Origin: Acrasis kona
Taxonomy: Eukaryota > Heterolobosea > Eutetramitea > Acrasida > Acrasidae
DNA length: 29,267 nucleotides
Assembly: GCA_026419775.2 (NCBI GenBank)
Contig: JAOPGA020001540.1
Span: 1 to 29,267, forward strand
Direction: 5' to 3'
Shown: positions 18,066 through 28,213 of the stretch, piece after piece
Layout of the letters: each line of letters begins with the position of its first letter
Position numbering within the stretch: the first letter of the stretch is position 1
The notes under the pieces: generated by a model
Told to the model about the DNA's origin: nothing
The model's database searches: none
Seen by the model: only the letters and a program-made list of their open reading frames with translations
Position numbers and translations under genes: made by a program

Positions 18066-19283
18066 ATGATTCCGTCCAAACACCCGACTTTGATAGAGGA
18101 CAATCAAGCTGTTACATATGGCTCCATTGTATCGATACATAATAACTCTCATGAGAGTTATTTGTGCGTTAGTTTGATGAGTACACTGACGGCGAACAGA
18201 AGCAAAGTTGGTTTGTGGGAACAGTTTATAATAGAGAGTGCAGAAGGGGAGACTCGTATTGGAGAACCTGTATGCTTTACAGATTTTATACATTTAAAAG
18301 GATACAACGGAAAATATGTTGCAGTAGCAAGTACAGGCACACTCAAGTGCAAAACAGATACACCAACGGATAACACATCATTTTGCATCAACTCTGGCGA
18401 CGAACTCAAAACAGAGGGCATCGACATGTCCACAGTTCCCGTGATGAATCACTCGAATATATCAATTTGGTCGAATTCTGTAGAAAAATACGTTGCTGCA
18501 ACGAGACTTGGGGCTGCATATTGTGATAGAGCTGTCAAGGGGCCGTGGGAGAGCTTTAAAATTCAAATGACACAAAGACAACCACTTTCTGACAAGTACA
18601 AAGCCTCGGCTAAAGCTGTTAATAAGAAGACAAGTAGAAATAATGACCTGTATGACCAAATAGTTGTGCCCCGACCTTCCTCTCCTACAATTCCAGAAAA
18701 ATCTGCCTCGAGTATCAAAGACCATGGTGAATGTGGAGCCGCAATGGAGACACTTTTCAACGAGATTAAATGCAACCATAGTGATGCTGCCGATGAATTA
18801 ATCAACAGCATCGATGCCTATTTTAATGGATTTTCGAATAAGACACTTCTGAGCGACCTACAGCTGGACCGACTTTATAAACAATACAAAAACATTAAAA
18901 AAGAATACGAACAAACCAAAAAAGCGAAGAAAAAGAAGGCCAAGCCGCAAGTTGCACACCAAGATGATTTTGACAATGAACAGGATGCGCCTCAACAACA
19001 AATGCAGCAGCAGGTCCAAGCGAAGCCGAAAATGAAGTTATCTGCCTCTGACTATCAAACATTTCAAGTCGAGAAGAAGATTGCTCAGGAGACCTATGAG
19101 GCCGTAAAAGAATTAGAGACCGAATATAATGATTTACATCTTTTGATGAAGGATGTCAATACATTATTACATGAACAAGAAGACTCTATTAACATGGTTG
19201 AGGTTAATGTTGAATATGCAAATCATAATATTGAAAAAGGAAGAGCAAACATTAAAACTGCTAGAAAATACAATTTGACTTGA
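18066..19283 (+). CDS. Fascin/beta-trefoil-like protein with C-terminal Q-SNARE motif and no membrane anchor
   Basis: An intronless protein of 405 residues. Residues about 15-168 look like a fascin/FRG1-type beta-trefoil: repeats ending in FIHLKGYNGKYVAV, IWSNSVEKYVAAT and WESFKIQ carry the usual spacing of aromatic and Gly residues. Residues 222-300 are helical with a KKAKKKKAK block, followed by a Gln-rich linker (302-320). Residues about 345-398 form a syntaxin-type SNARE heptad: LHLLMKDVNTLLHEQ, zero-layer Q371, then EDSINMVEVNV, which fits the syntaxin signature around the central Gln. The protein stops seven residues after the heptads, without a transmembrane helix, and no downstream exon supplies one. 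It may be a soluble SNARE regulator or a lipid- or actin-linked tether; this is inference. Confidence 0.7.
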   Translation: MIPSKHPTLIEDNQAVTYGSIVSIHNNSHESYLCVSLMSTLTANRSKVGLWEQFIIESAEGETRIGEPVCFTDFIHLKGYNGKYVAVASTGTLKCKTDTPTDNTSFCINSGDELKTEGIDMSTVPVMNHSNISIWSNSVEKYVAATRLGAAYCDRAVKGPWESFKIQMTQRQPLSDKYKASAKAVNKKTSRNNDLYDQIVVPRPSSPTIPEKSASSIKDHGECGAAMETLFNEIKCNHSDAADELINSIDAYFNGFSNKTLLSDLQLDRLYKQYKNIKKEYEQTKKAKKKKAKPQVAHQDDFDNEQDAPQQQMQQQVQAKPKMKLSASDYQTFQVEKKIAQETYEAVKELETEYNDLHLLMKDVNTLLHEQEDSINMVEVNVEYANHNIEKGRANIKTARKYNLT

Positions 19284-19288
19284 ATAAA
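19283..19288 (+). terminator. AATAAA sharing a base with the TGA of the fascin-like/SNARE gene
   Basis: ACTTGAATAAAAT: the A of the TGA stop is the first A of AATAAA. Confidence 0.5.
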
Positions 19289-19532
19289 ATATTTTTTATA
19301 CAAAGCAGTGGTCAATGTGTAACTGTGAGTGAGGGCTCACTCTTGTTAGTTTGAAAACTCGTGATTAACCTTATATGTGACTAGTTGTTGATCTGATGGG
19401 ACTCAATCCAATGTTCAATAACTCTACCTTCCTAAATAGATTCTATCATTATAAGGGAGGTTACTAAAACATGATGCGAACTACCATTTTATTATTATCT
19501 TGGTTGTGTTGACTTTGAGTGACATTGATGAA

Positions 19533-22500
19533 ATGAGCATATTCAACGCCTTGAGGAGGAGAAAAGAGCCTCCCTTGACTGAACCTTTGAGGGATGATTT
19601 AAAGTATTGGGTTAAGCAGGAATCATTTGTTGGGGCATTCGAACCGAGGGCTAAATCATCCTCTGTTCTTTTGGGAGACGGAAGAATATTTGTGTTTGGT
19701 GGTCAAACTAATAAGAAGGAAATTGATAACTCGTGCTTTATTATAGAGGAAAAAATATCAGAGGGCACAAGTACACCTAAAAGTACAAGCACTACATCCA
19801 TCACAAAGAACAACAAAAACTCTGTGTCGCTCTCAAAGATAGACGTTAAACCAAACGACCTTAAAAGACAAATTTCGGAAGGAACAAAACTGCTATATTT
19901 TGTTACAAATGCACCTATAGTAAACCCTCATGAGTCACCACCTTGCCTGCGGTCTCATTCTGCAGTGATGTACAACAACAAAGTGGTCATTTTCGGTGGA
20001 AAGAATAGAACTTTCTGTAATGCTACTTATATTCTCAACACCATAACATGGTAAGTGTTTATTGTAATAATTGTTTTTGTAACATCACAACAAGGGAATG
20101 GCAGCACGTTGTATGTCTCGATAGTCTAGTTCCCACATTCGTAAATCAAAAGAAAGGGAACAATTCGAACGCTAAAAACACCACCCGCCGCCTAAGGCTA
20201 CCGCAACCACGTTGTAGTCACTCCGCAGTCATGCTTGGAAATAAAATGATTGTATATGGAGGTGTCGGAAAAGCAATTACAAAGACAACATTAGGTAATT
20301 ATTATCAAAATACATCATTTCTAACCAACAAAGGCGATCTCTGGAGTTTTGATGTTGATACCCAACAATGGCAAGAAATTGAACCAAAAGGAGGAATCAT
20401 ACCTCCAGCAAGACACTCACATGTAGCCATTGCACTCAACGATAGCTGTATGCTAGTTTGGGGAGGTTCATGCACGGCTACAAACAACATTTCAGAAAAT
20501 GAACACAATTCCGAAACATCATCACCAGCATCACCCACATCAAACGAAACACAATCCATCAACAACAATCTTTGTTGGCTTTTTGACTTTCGTACTCAAG
20601 TATGGAGTCCCTTCGACTGTCCAATGGCCACCTCTCAGAATGAGTTTTCAAGATCGTCCGCTGCAGGAATTCGTATTCATGACGGTTTATTACTTTTCTT
20701 TGGTGGGCTTCACAACAGGTTACATTTAAAGGACTTTGTCGTGCTTGACTTGCAAAAGAGGTCTCAATACATTTTGGATCCATTACTTGACAAGAAACAT
20801 TTTCCATCCAGTCGAAGAGGCCATGAGTTCCAGCTTATCGGTAATCACTCCCACGCGTTAATCTTTGGTGGATTTTCACGAAAGAGAGGCCGTCTTGATG
20901 ACTGTCATGTGGTTGACTTGCAAAGAGTTGTAAGGAGAGCATTATTTGAACAAAGACATTCCGAAGCATGTGACAGATTACAAATTGAAATGAGCGCCAT
21001 GGGATCCGAACCGGAGCAACCCGACTCCATGTGGTACCTGCATCGTGCGTCCATGCACATCACATTACATAATTATACAGAGGCCGTACAAGATTTAGAC
21101 CAATGTTTGTATTTATTAAAAAATTTAAGTATGAGGGATGAAGCTCTCGAACAGCGTGCTAATTGTTATTTCGCATTAAATTTGTTTGAAGAATGTGAAC
21201 AGGACATCCAAGCGATAGGTCCGTACAAGAGCGAAAAGCTCACGTGGATGTTGGCTCATTGTTTGATTCATATGGGTCAGATCTCTCGTGCCAGTACATT
21301 ACTTGAGGCCTTCACATCGGGTCAACCAGGTTCCTTGTTGTCCAGTTTATCTCAAAAGGTTTCATTGTATGAAAAAGCAGAAAGAGAACAAAAAACGCGT
21401 GGTTATAAAAATGTAAAATATGCATCTGGAGTTGATAAGTCCACCTACGAGCCCCTGAATATTAATAATGTAATGGGAACCACAACTGTGGCTACCAGCA
21501 ATCAAGTCTTTAGAAATGTTAGCTCCGTAGAGAGGGAGGATTTGTTCTTGACTGGTGGCATGATTAGCTACGAAGATCATTACTTGTACGACGACAAATT
21601 AACTTTTGAGAAGGGAAAATCCAACTTGGTTTTAGTGGTAGGAGGTGGTCCCTCAAGCGGATGCACAACATTTATGCAACAAATCCGTCTGGCATACCGA
21701 AAGTCAATGAGTCCCGTAGAGTGCATGCAATACAAGACGGATATCCGCGCTAGATGTGTATATTTATTTTTTAGACTGTTGCAATTTAAAGATTTTTTAA
21801 ATTTATATTTTGAAAAGAATCCTCCAATAGATGGTCCCTCACAAATCCTCTTCTCCGGCGAGTCAAAGTTTTTGGAAGAAAACTTGAAGAAGGCTTATGA
21901 ATCCGTAGAACCAAACACATTTGAAAATAAAGATTTTTGTTTTGTGCGTGAGCAAGAAAGTTTGTTAAATCAGATTGTTTCGTTGGCACAAGACAAAACA
22001 TCAAGGATGACCTTTTTAAAGAAGGAGAAGAGAATCGACTGGTTGAGCAATCCAAAATTAGCACAAGAACTTCTCAATTATGACAGCACTCTATATGAAT
22101 GTCTTATGGATGCCAATGATTTGTCTAGTTATGTAAATGACTTTGAATATATCTTTGCCAATAATTACGAACCCAGCACAAATCACGTGTTGCGGTTGCC
22201 TCATCGAGATAGTGTGTATGCGCCTGATGAATTCCGGCGTCAAGTGATGCTAACTCCCAGAGGTTCCGTCATGGAGAATAGCAAGAGATTAGAAATGGAG
22301 AAGAAAAGAAAAAAGTATTCCATGACTACAAGTAAATTCTTTATTCAGGATGAAAGTGACGATGATGAGTTGTGTGATTTGAATGATAACTTCTTGATGA
22401 TGGCCTCCGACATTCAGTTGCATCGCGAAAGAAACTCACTAAGCGTCATGTATAAAACCAATCCTTATAGAATTATCAATCCACAAAGAGGTAATTCTTT

Positions 22501-23014
22501 AGAAGATTTATCGTCCGGGTGCTGCACCATCTTGTTGTTTGTTAATCTTGGTGATTTTGATAGAACACTGTCAAAGGATCTCTTAAGCACCAGTCAAAGT
22601 GAAATTGTTGGGGATAATTTGAGAATCAATTCTAATAGCAGCTCTGGTATCGTGAGCGGACTGCATTCTTTTGATAATATTTGTAACTTGCAAGACTTCT
22701 TCAATGTTCCCATTATTGTTGTTTTTACAAAATTTGATGTTTTTGTAGACAAGACCCGTCGAAAGATTAATTTGAAATGTGTATTCCCTGATATTGTTTA
22801 TGGAGATGGATCTAACGAATCTATTGTTTCCGATTCACAATCCTATTTGCAACAATCATTTGACAGGATCAACGGCAACAACAAGAGGAAAGTACATTAT
22901 CATTACATTGATACTTTGGACAGTTTTGATTGCTGCAGGACGTTCAAGGTAGTTGACGAATTAGTAGCCGCGGTCGACATGAGGAGATCACTTGCAGCTA
23001 ATGGTATGATGTAA
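19533..23014 (+). CDS. Kelch propeller - TPR - degenerate G-alpha fusion protein
   Basis: Two exons, 19533-20050 and 20095-23014, with a 44-nt intron (GTAAGT...ACAAG); the joined product is 1145 residues. The ATG at 19533 is the first in frame. Six Kelch units, each ending in a hydrophobic-GG pair (FVFGG, VIFGG, IVYGG, LVWGG, LFFGG, LIFGG), occupy about residues 35-450 and predict a six-bladed propeller. Residues about 457-580 are TPR-like. From about 684 the sequence follows G-alpha: a P-loop VGGGPSSGCTT (688-698), an all-helical insert including DANDLSSYV, a LLFVNLGDFDR strand, IIVVFTKFD (NKxD reduced to TKFD, about 1051-1054), then HYHYIDTLDSFDCCRTFKVV near the C terminus. The catalytic DVGGQ motif is missing. 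It is likely a pseudo-G-alpha or atypical nucleotide-binding module. The fusion appears genuine because all domains share one uninterrupted exon. Confidence 0.82.
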
Positions 23015-23018
23015 TAAA
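23013..23018 (+). terminator. AATAAA overlapping the stop of the Kelch-G-alpha gene
   Basis: ATGTAATAAACA: the TAA stop (23012-23014) runs into AATAAA. Confidence 0.55.
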
Positions 23019-23077
23019 CATACTTTTTGAGACTTTTTGTGACAATAATTGAATCAATTAAATAGAAGAATGCATGT

Positions 23078-23083
23078 TTTATT
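23078..23083 (-). terminator. AATAAA overlapping the stop of the four-exon membrane protein gene
   Basis: Minus-strand TCACAATAAAAC: the TAA at 23079-23081 is inside AATAAA. Confidence 0.55.
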
Positions 23084-23746
23084 GTGATTTCTTGACAACA
23101 ATGACTTCCTTCTTTGATTGGTACATCTCCTTAAAGGTCCAAAAGACATTCATCAATAGGAACATTCCCATGCAGAAGATGATTTCCATGCGTAGATCCT
23201 TGAAGTAAATACTAAAGAGATTAGAAGCTAAAGTCACTAACTATACTTACGTTTCTACTGCATAATGTGTGAATGCGAGGATGTTACCTTGGACGGCAAT
23301 TGAAGTGAGAGCGTCGTTCGCTGCGCCCTCATGCAACTTGGTAAGTGGCAGGAAGTTGGAGGCAGCCAAAATGATACATAGAATACCCTTGTTTTTAAAT
23401 ACCAAGTAACAAAATATAAACTTACGACGCTTCTTTGCAAATGCTCGTTTTTTCCTTCTCTGAATCCATAGAATCTTGCTAGATCAATTCTAGAACTTCC
23501 GCTCAAGGTTCCGAAATACAACAACAGACCGTTAAGTAGGAACAGTGAACCGCAGGCGAATAGGGTGCTACGAATGTATTTCTTGCTCTTTACTTGTACC
23601 TCTTTTACTGCTTCCTATGAAAAATTAACACAAGGAAGCTTGGTAGTACTTACCTGGATCTCAGCTTTTATCTCAGTTTGTTTATTCTTTAGGTTCTGCT
23701 TTAGATCTTGTACATTAGCATTGACTTGACCGGCTACGTTAGACAT
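23079..23746 (-). CDS. Small four-helix membrane protein in four exons
   Basis: Exons on the minus strand: 23746-23654, 23614-23426, 23387-23251 and 23211-23079, with introns of 39, 38 and 39 nt, all with GTAAGT donors. The product is 183 residues. It starts with a short amphipathic coiled coil (MSNVAGQVNANVQDLKQNLK..., about residues 1-42). Four hydrophobic helices follow: about 46-65 (STLFACGSLFLLNGLLLYF), 96-110 (ILCIILAASNFLPL), 122-138, and 147-165 (IIFCMGMFLLMNVFWTF). The C terminus is basic (KKEVIVVKKSQ). No single exon is convincing alone, but all joins keep phase and the product is coherent. The family is not recognised. It converges on the Kelch-G-alpha gene, with stops 64 bp apart. 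Confidence 0.75.
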
Positions 23747-23865
23747 GTTGGATTGTTGTTTTTCTCCTTTTTTAAGATTCTTTTAATAGAAAAAAATGGT
23801 TACAATTTGAAAAATGCCAGAAATTGCGGACGGACATTGATTTGGTCGGGAAGATAAATTATAAA

Positions 23866-23891
23866 CAAGTGATTAAAACAAGTGATTAAAA
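23866..23891. repeat. 13-bp tandem duplication
   Basis: Two perfect adjacent copies of CAAGTGATTAAAA lie between the four-exon gene and the adhesion receptor gene. Confidence 0.5.
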
Positions 23892-23919
23892 CAAAACATA
23901 AATTTTAATTACATCAAAT

Positions 23920-26900
23920 TTAACCTTGCATCTCCAAATCATTGCGTGGTGTTGGGGGTGAGGTTGGTGAGGTTGGTGATGGGAGTCTGTTGTAATCTGC
24001 TTCTTGTTGTGGGCTTCCCATGCTATCTAGCTTCATTCCAGTGGTGTTCTTTCTTCCAATGATGACGACTGCAATAACTACTACAACCAATAATGCTACA
24101 ATAATTACAGCACCAGCAATAGAACCGATGATGATACCGGCAATTTGTCCGCTGGTCAATCCATTGAAGAAGGATGGTGCGGCAGTGGTTGTTGGTGAAG
24201 TGGAGTTAACTTGTACGACAACATAATCTGTTGTGTGGTTGCATGAGCAAGATACCTTGTTGGCAGTTACGCTGGTTGTGGTGCAACCCATGTTGCTGAA
24301 TTCAAGTGCGTTAGCATCCCAGTATTGGCATTGGTAGTTCAAGGCGGTGTTGTAAGTACCAGCGATGCTGAAGTCAAGGTTTGATGTCAATCCCTTAATG
24401 GAGAATGGAGCATCGCAGTTCTCGCCGATGTGTACTGTGAACAAGTTTGAGACTACGTTCTTGCCTGAGCTACTCTTGAAGATATTCGAGGGGAGGGACA
24501 TGGCCTTGATTTGAACTGCTGAGTTATCGTCTCCCAAACCTCCGGCGTTTACTGGAACAACCAAATTGTCGGTTGCGTTGGATGCACCTAGTTGTTGTCT
24601 TGCCAAAATGTTGAATCTGAAGTTCTTTGTGACGAAAATCTTGATACTGCTTCCCAACACAACTGGAGCATCACCGGCGTTCAAACCAGTGGCGACACTG
24701 TCCATAACGTTGCAAGTTGCATCGTAACCTCTTTTGGCTACATCGTATGAAGATTGTTTGACGCTACGAGCCACGTTTGATCCTAATCCACGCAAACATG
24801 TTGGAAATGACATTTAAAACAGATGAACTTGTTGATACTGACAAGATACCAGAAGTCTTCTTCAACATATCGTTGATCTTATCCAAAGTGTTTGTTCTTG
24901 CTGCTGCTAAGACGGTATCTGAGTTCTTTGTTGCAGTGTTCATGAGACCAACAACATTGTCGACGTATTGATCAACAACTGCGGCAGCAGCACTACCAGC
25001 TGTGGCGTTGGCGTTGATAAACTTAAGAGCGTTTGAAACAATGTTTAAGGCGTTGGAGATGAAAGTTCTTTGAGCAGCTAATTCAGCATCAGTGTAACCG
25101 CAATCGCTACCACCAAATCCAACGTTGCAAATGCACGTGCCTCCGCTGCAAGATCCACGCTTGAAACAATCATTTGGACAAGCAGTGACTGGTTTTCCAG
25201 TTGAAACACCTTGACTAGCGGCATTGTTTGTTTGAACTGAATTCAAAATAGATAGACCAGAGTTGATGGTGTTCAATAGAGCTGGTTGTGGTGGAACGTC
25301 CAAGCTAACTGAGCTGATTTGACTGGAGAAGAAGGAAGTAATGGCGCTACTGTTGGTTGCGTTGGCAACTGATCCGGTAAGTCCAGGAATAGTTGGTTGT
25401 TGGACGGTGAAGGTAGCAGATGCTGATGAACTGTATCCTAGGGCGTTTGAAACTCTGACGGTGAAGGTGATTGGGTTTGACGTGGCAACGTATGGAATGG
25501 GGAACAGAGTTGATGCTGATTGTGAACCAGAAACAGCAGTGGTTGATGCTCCAGTTACTGGATCAGTGAACAAGAAAGAGTAAATCAATTGTGCACTGGT
25601 ATCTCCTAATGGATCACTGTCGGTGAAGCTTACGGCGGTGGCGGTGATGGAAGTTAGTGCTGGACCGCTGTATGAGCTCAAAGTCAAGTTACCAGTTACA
25701 ATGTTGTTTCCGACGACTGTGACTGAAACAGTGTTTGATCCAGAAACGCTTGAGCTTGGTGTCTTAACTGCGAGACCAATAGTGTAAACACCTTGTTTCA
25801 AGACACCGGCTGGTACGTTCAAAGTACCAGCGTTGAGTGCGACACCGGTTAAGCTTTGTACAACACCTCCTTGAGTGATGGTCCATGCATAAGTAGCCAA
25901 GAGTGGGCTGTAACTTGGTTGAAGGTTGGCAACAGTTGCTGGAACGGCAGTGATACTCAAAGGAGTTGCAAGTGAGATTGATCTGGTTGGGACACCAACT
26001 AGGTTGGAGACTGGAACTGCACCATTGACAACGGTGATGGTTGTGGTGGCGTTGGCGCTTGAACCGGTTGAACCAGTTACCTTGACGGTGACGACGTATG
26101 TACCGGCGGTGGTACCACTGATGGTTTGAGATAGAGTATTGGTGAAGGATGGTGAGGTTGGACCAGTTGCTGACCAGACGATAGTTGGAGTTGGTGATAG
26201 ACCATCAGCATCAACATAAGTGGCGCTCAATTTAACATCTTGATTAGCAGATGTAGTCAATGCGGAACCTTGGTCAATTTTAACGACCAATGGTCTCTCA
26301 ATAACGGAAATTACGATGGTTCCTTGGTAAGCAACGGTTACGGCACCGTTCAAGTTTACTTTAACTTGATAGTAAATGTTGTAGTTTGTGTTGACTTGTG
26401 GTAGAGAGAAAGCTGCTAGAGTCAATGATGATGCGTTGACTGGTACTGATAAAGCAGCGATGGCTGGTCCAAATGTTTGTGTGAAAGAAGTAGTGAAGTT
26501 TTGGTAGTTTGAGCATGGGTAAACAACTAGAGGGTTTAGTTGAATGCTATCTCCACGATAAGCACTGAGTGCTGACTTGAAGTTGGTGACAACAACTGTT
26601 TCTAGACCGACGTTGGTGGATACTGTAGCAGATGCTTGTCCGTCGACGGCACCGACTTCTAGTTTGAATAAGTGTTGCTTGCCGGGAACCAATTGGCTTC
26701 CTGGAATAACTACAACTGATCCAGTTTGTGCTGATAAGAAGGTGTTCAATGAGACAAGTGCGCTATCTGTTGTGTCAACTGTCCACTTGAATCTAGCTGC
26801 GTTGGTAGAAGCGTTACCGTACAATACTAGACCAGTGCATGGAGTTGGTGCTGAGATACTTACAGTGAAAACAGCATTTGGTCCTGTTGATGTTGGAGTT

Positions 26901-28213
26901 GGTGTTGGTGCAGCAGTTGTTGATGGAGCTGCTGGAGTTGGAGTTGGGGTTGTTGTAGCTGCTGGAGTTGGAGTTGGGGTTGTTGTAGCAACTGGTGTGG
27001 ATGTTGGGGTTGCTGTACGGGTTGAGGTGGCAGCTGGGGTGGCAGCTGGTGTGCTGGTTGAGGTGGAAGTGGCAGCTGGTGTACTGGTTGAGGTGGAAGT
27101 GGCAGCTGGGGTACTGGTTGAGGTGGAAGTGGCAGCTGGTGTACTGGTTGAGGTGGAAGTGGCAGCTGGGGTGGAAGTTGAGGTGGAAGTTGCAACTGGT
27201 GTAGATGTCGGTGTTGTTGTGCGGGTTGAGGTGGCAGCTGGTGTACTGGTTGAGGTGGCAGCTGGTGTGCTGGTTGGGGTAGCAGTTGACGTGCTAGCAG
27301 TGGTTGATGTACTAGTTGGTGTGCTAGTGGAGGTAGATGTAGCTGCTGGGGTTGAAGTTGAAGTACTAGTTGGTGTGCTAGTGGAGGTTCCAGCTGGAGT
27401 GGAAGTTTGAGTTGCGGTTGGTGTTGAAGTAGATGTGCTGGTTGCAGTGGATGTGACAGTTGGTGTGCTGGTTGAAGTGGATGTGACAGTTGGAGTTGAG
27501 GTTGGTGTTGAGGTTGAAGTGGATGTAACAGTTGGTGTTGAGGTTGGTGTTGAGGTTGATGTCGCGGTTGGGGTTGAGGTTGGTGTTGAGGTCGATGTCG
27601 CGGTTGGGGTCGATGTCGCGGTTGGGGTTGATGTCGCGGTTGGGGTTGATGTCGCGGTTGGGGTTGAGGTTGGTGTTGAGGTTGAAGTGGATGTAACAGT
27701 TGGTGTTGAGGTTGGTGTTGAGGTTGATGTCGCGGTTGGGGTTGAGGTTGGTGTAGCGGTTGGTGTTGAGGTTGGTGTAGCTGTTGGGGTTGCGGTAACT
27801 GTTGGTGTAGTGGTTGGGGTTGCGGTTGGTGTATCGGTGTGTGTTGGTGTAGCTGTGGGGGTTGGTGTTGAGGTTGGTGTAGCTGTTGGTGTTGAGGTTG
27901 GGGTTGGTGTAGCTGCTGTTGTATCTGTTTGAGTAGCTGTGGGTGTGGGTGTTGGGGTTGGTGTAGCTGTTGGGGTTGCGGTTGGTGTTGAGGTTGGTGT
28001 AACTGTAGGTGTTGCGGTTGGTGTATCGGTGTGTGTTGGTGTAGCTGTGGGGGTTGGTGTTGAGGTTGGTGTTGAGGTTGGAGTAACTGTTGGAGTTGGG
28101 GTTGGTGTCGGTGTTGCTGTTGGTGTATCAGTTGGTGTTGCAGTGGTGGTATCAGCGATCACAGTAGCGACCAAAAGCAATAGCAACAAGGACAATATGA
28201 TGATGTACTTCAT
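23920..28213 (-). CDS. Mucin-like REJ/PKD - EGF - GPS single-pass adhesion receptor
   Basis: Minus strand, about 1419 residues from two exons, roughly 28213-24798 and 24763-23920. The junction is the weak point: the frame changes near 24764-24797, and a 34-nt intron with a poor GTTTGC donor fits in phase, as does a longer one (donor GTATCT near 24856). An indel is not excluded. Residues 1-21 are a signal peptide. About 22-445 are an extreme Thr/Pro/Ser repeat, likely O-glycosylated. About 446-960 are PKD/REJ-like beta domains. About 1010-1042 are an EGF-like module ([14 protein letters not shown]...C-C). About 1283-1318 are a GPS motif: CQYWD, GC, then [12 protein letters not shown]. About 1345-1373 form one transmembrane helix. 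The 46-residue tail is Pro/Ser-rich. GPS-containing proteins may self-cleave at H-(L/T)-T. A cell-surface adhesion or mating role is inferred. Confidence 0.75.
26885..28150. repeat. Minisatellite encoding the Thr/Pro/Ser stalk
   Basis: Nested tandem repeats of a 6-nt core (GTTGGT/GTTGAG variants on the plus strand). Higher-order units are visible: a 30-nt unit around GGCAGCTGGTGTACTGGTTG repeated about five times at 27040-27180, an 18-nt GTTGGGGTTGATGTCGCG unit repeated three to four times at about 27605-27665, and a larger segment with GAAGTGGATGTAACAG duplicated at about 27490-27560 and 27665-27735. All unit lengths are multiples of three, so copy-number change keeps the frame. Length polymorphism is expected. 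Confidence 0.85.

Noticed and set aside
18042-18811. Minus-strand open frames opposite the SNARE-fusion gene
   Set aside because: Antisense shadows without domains; the plus strand has the coherent trefoil and SNARE motifs.
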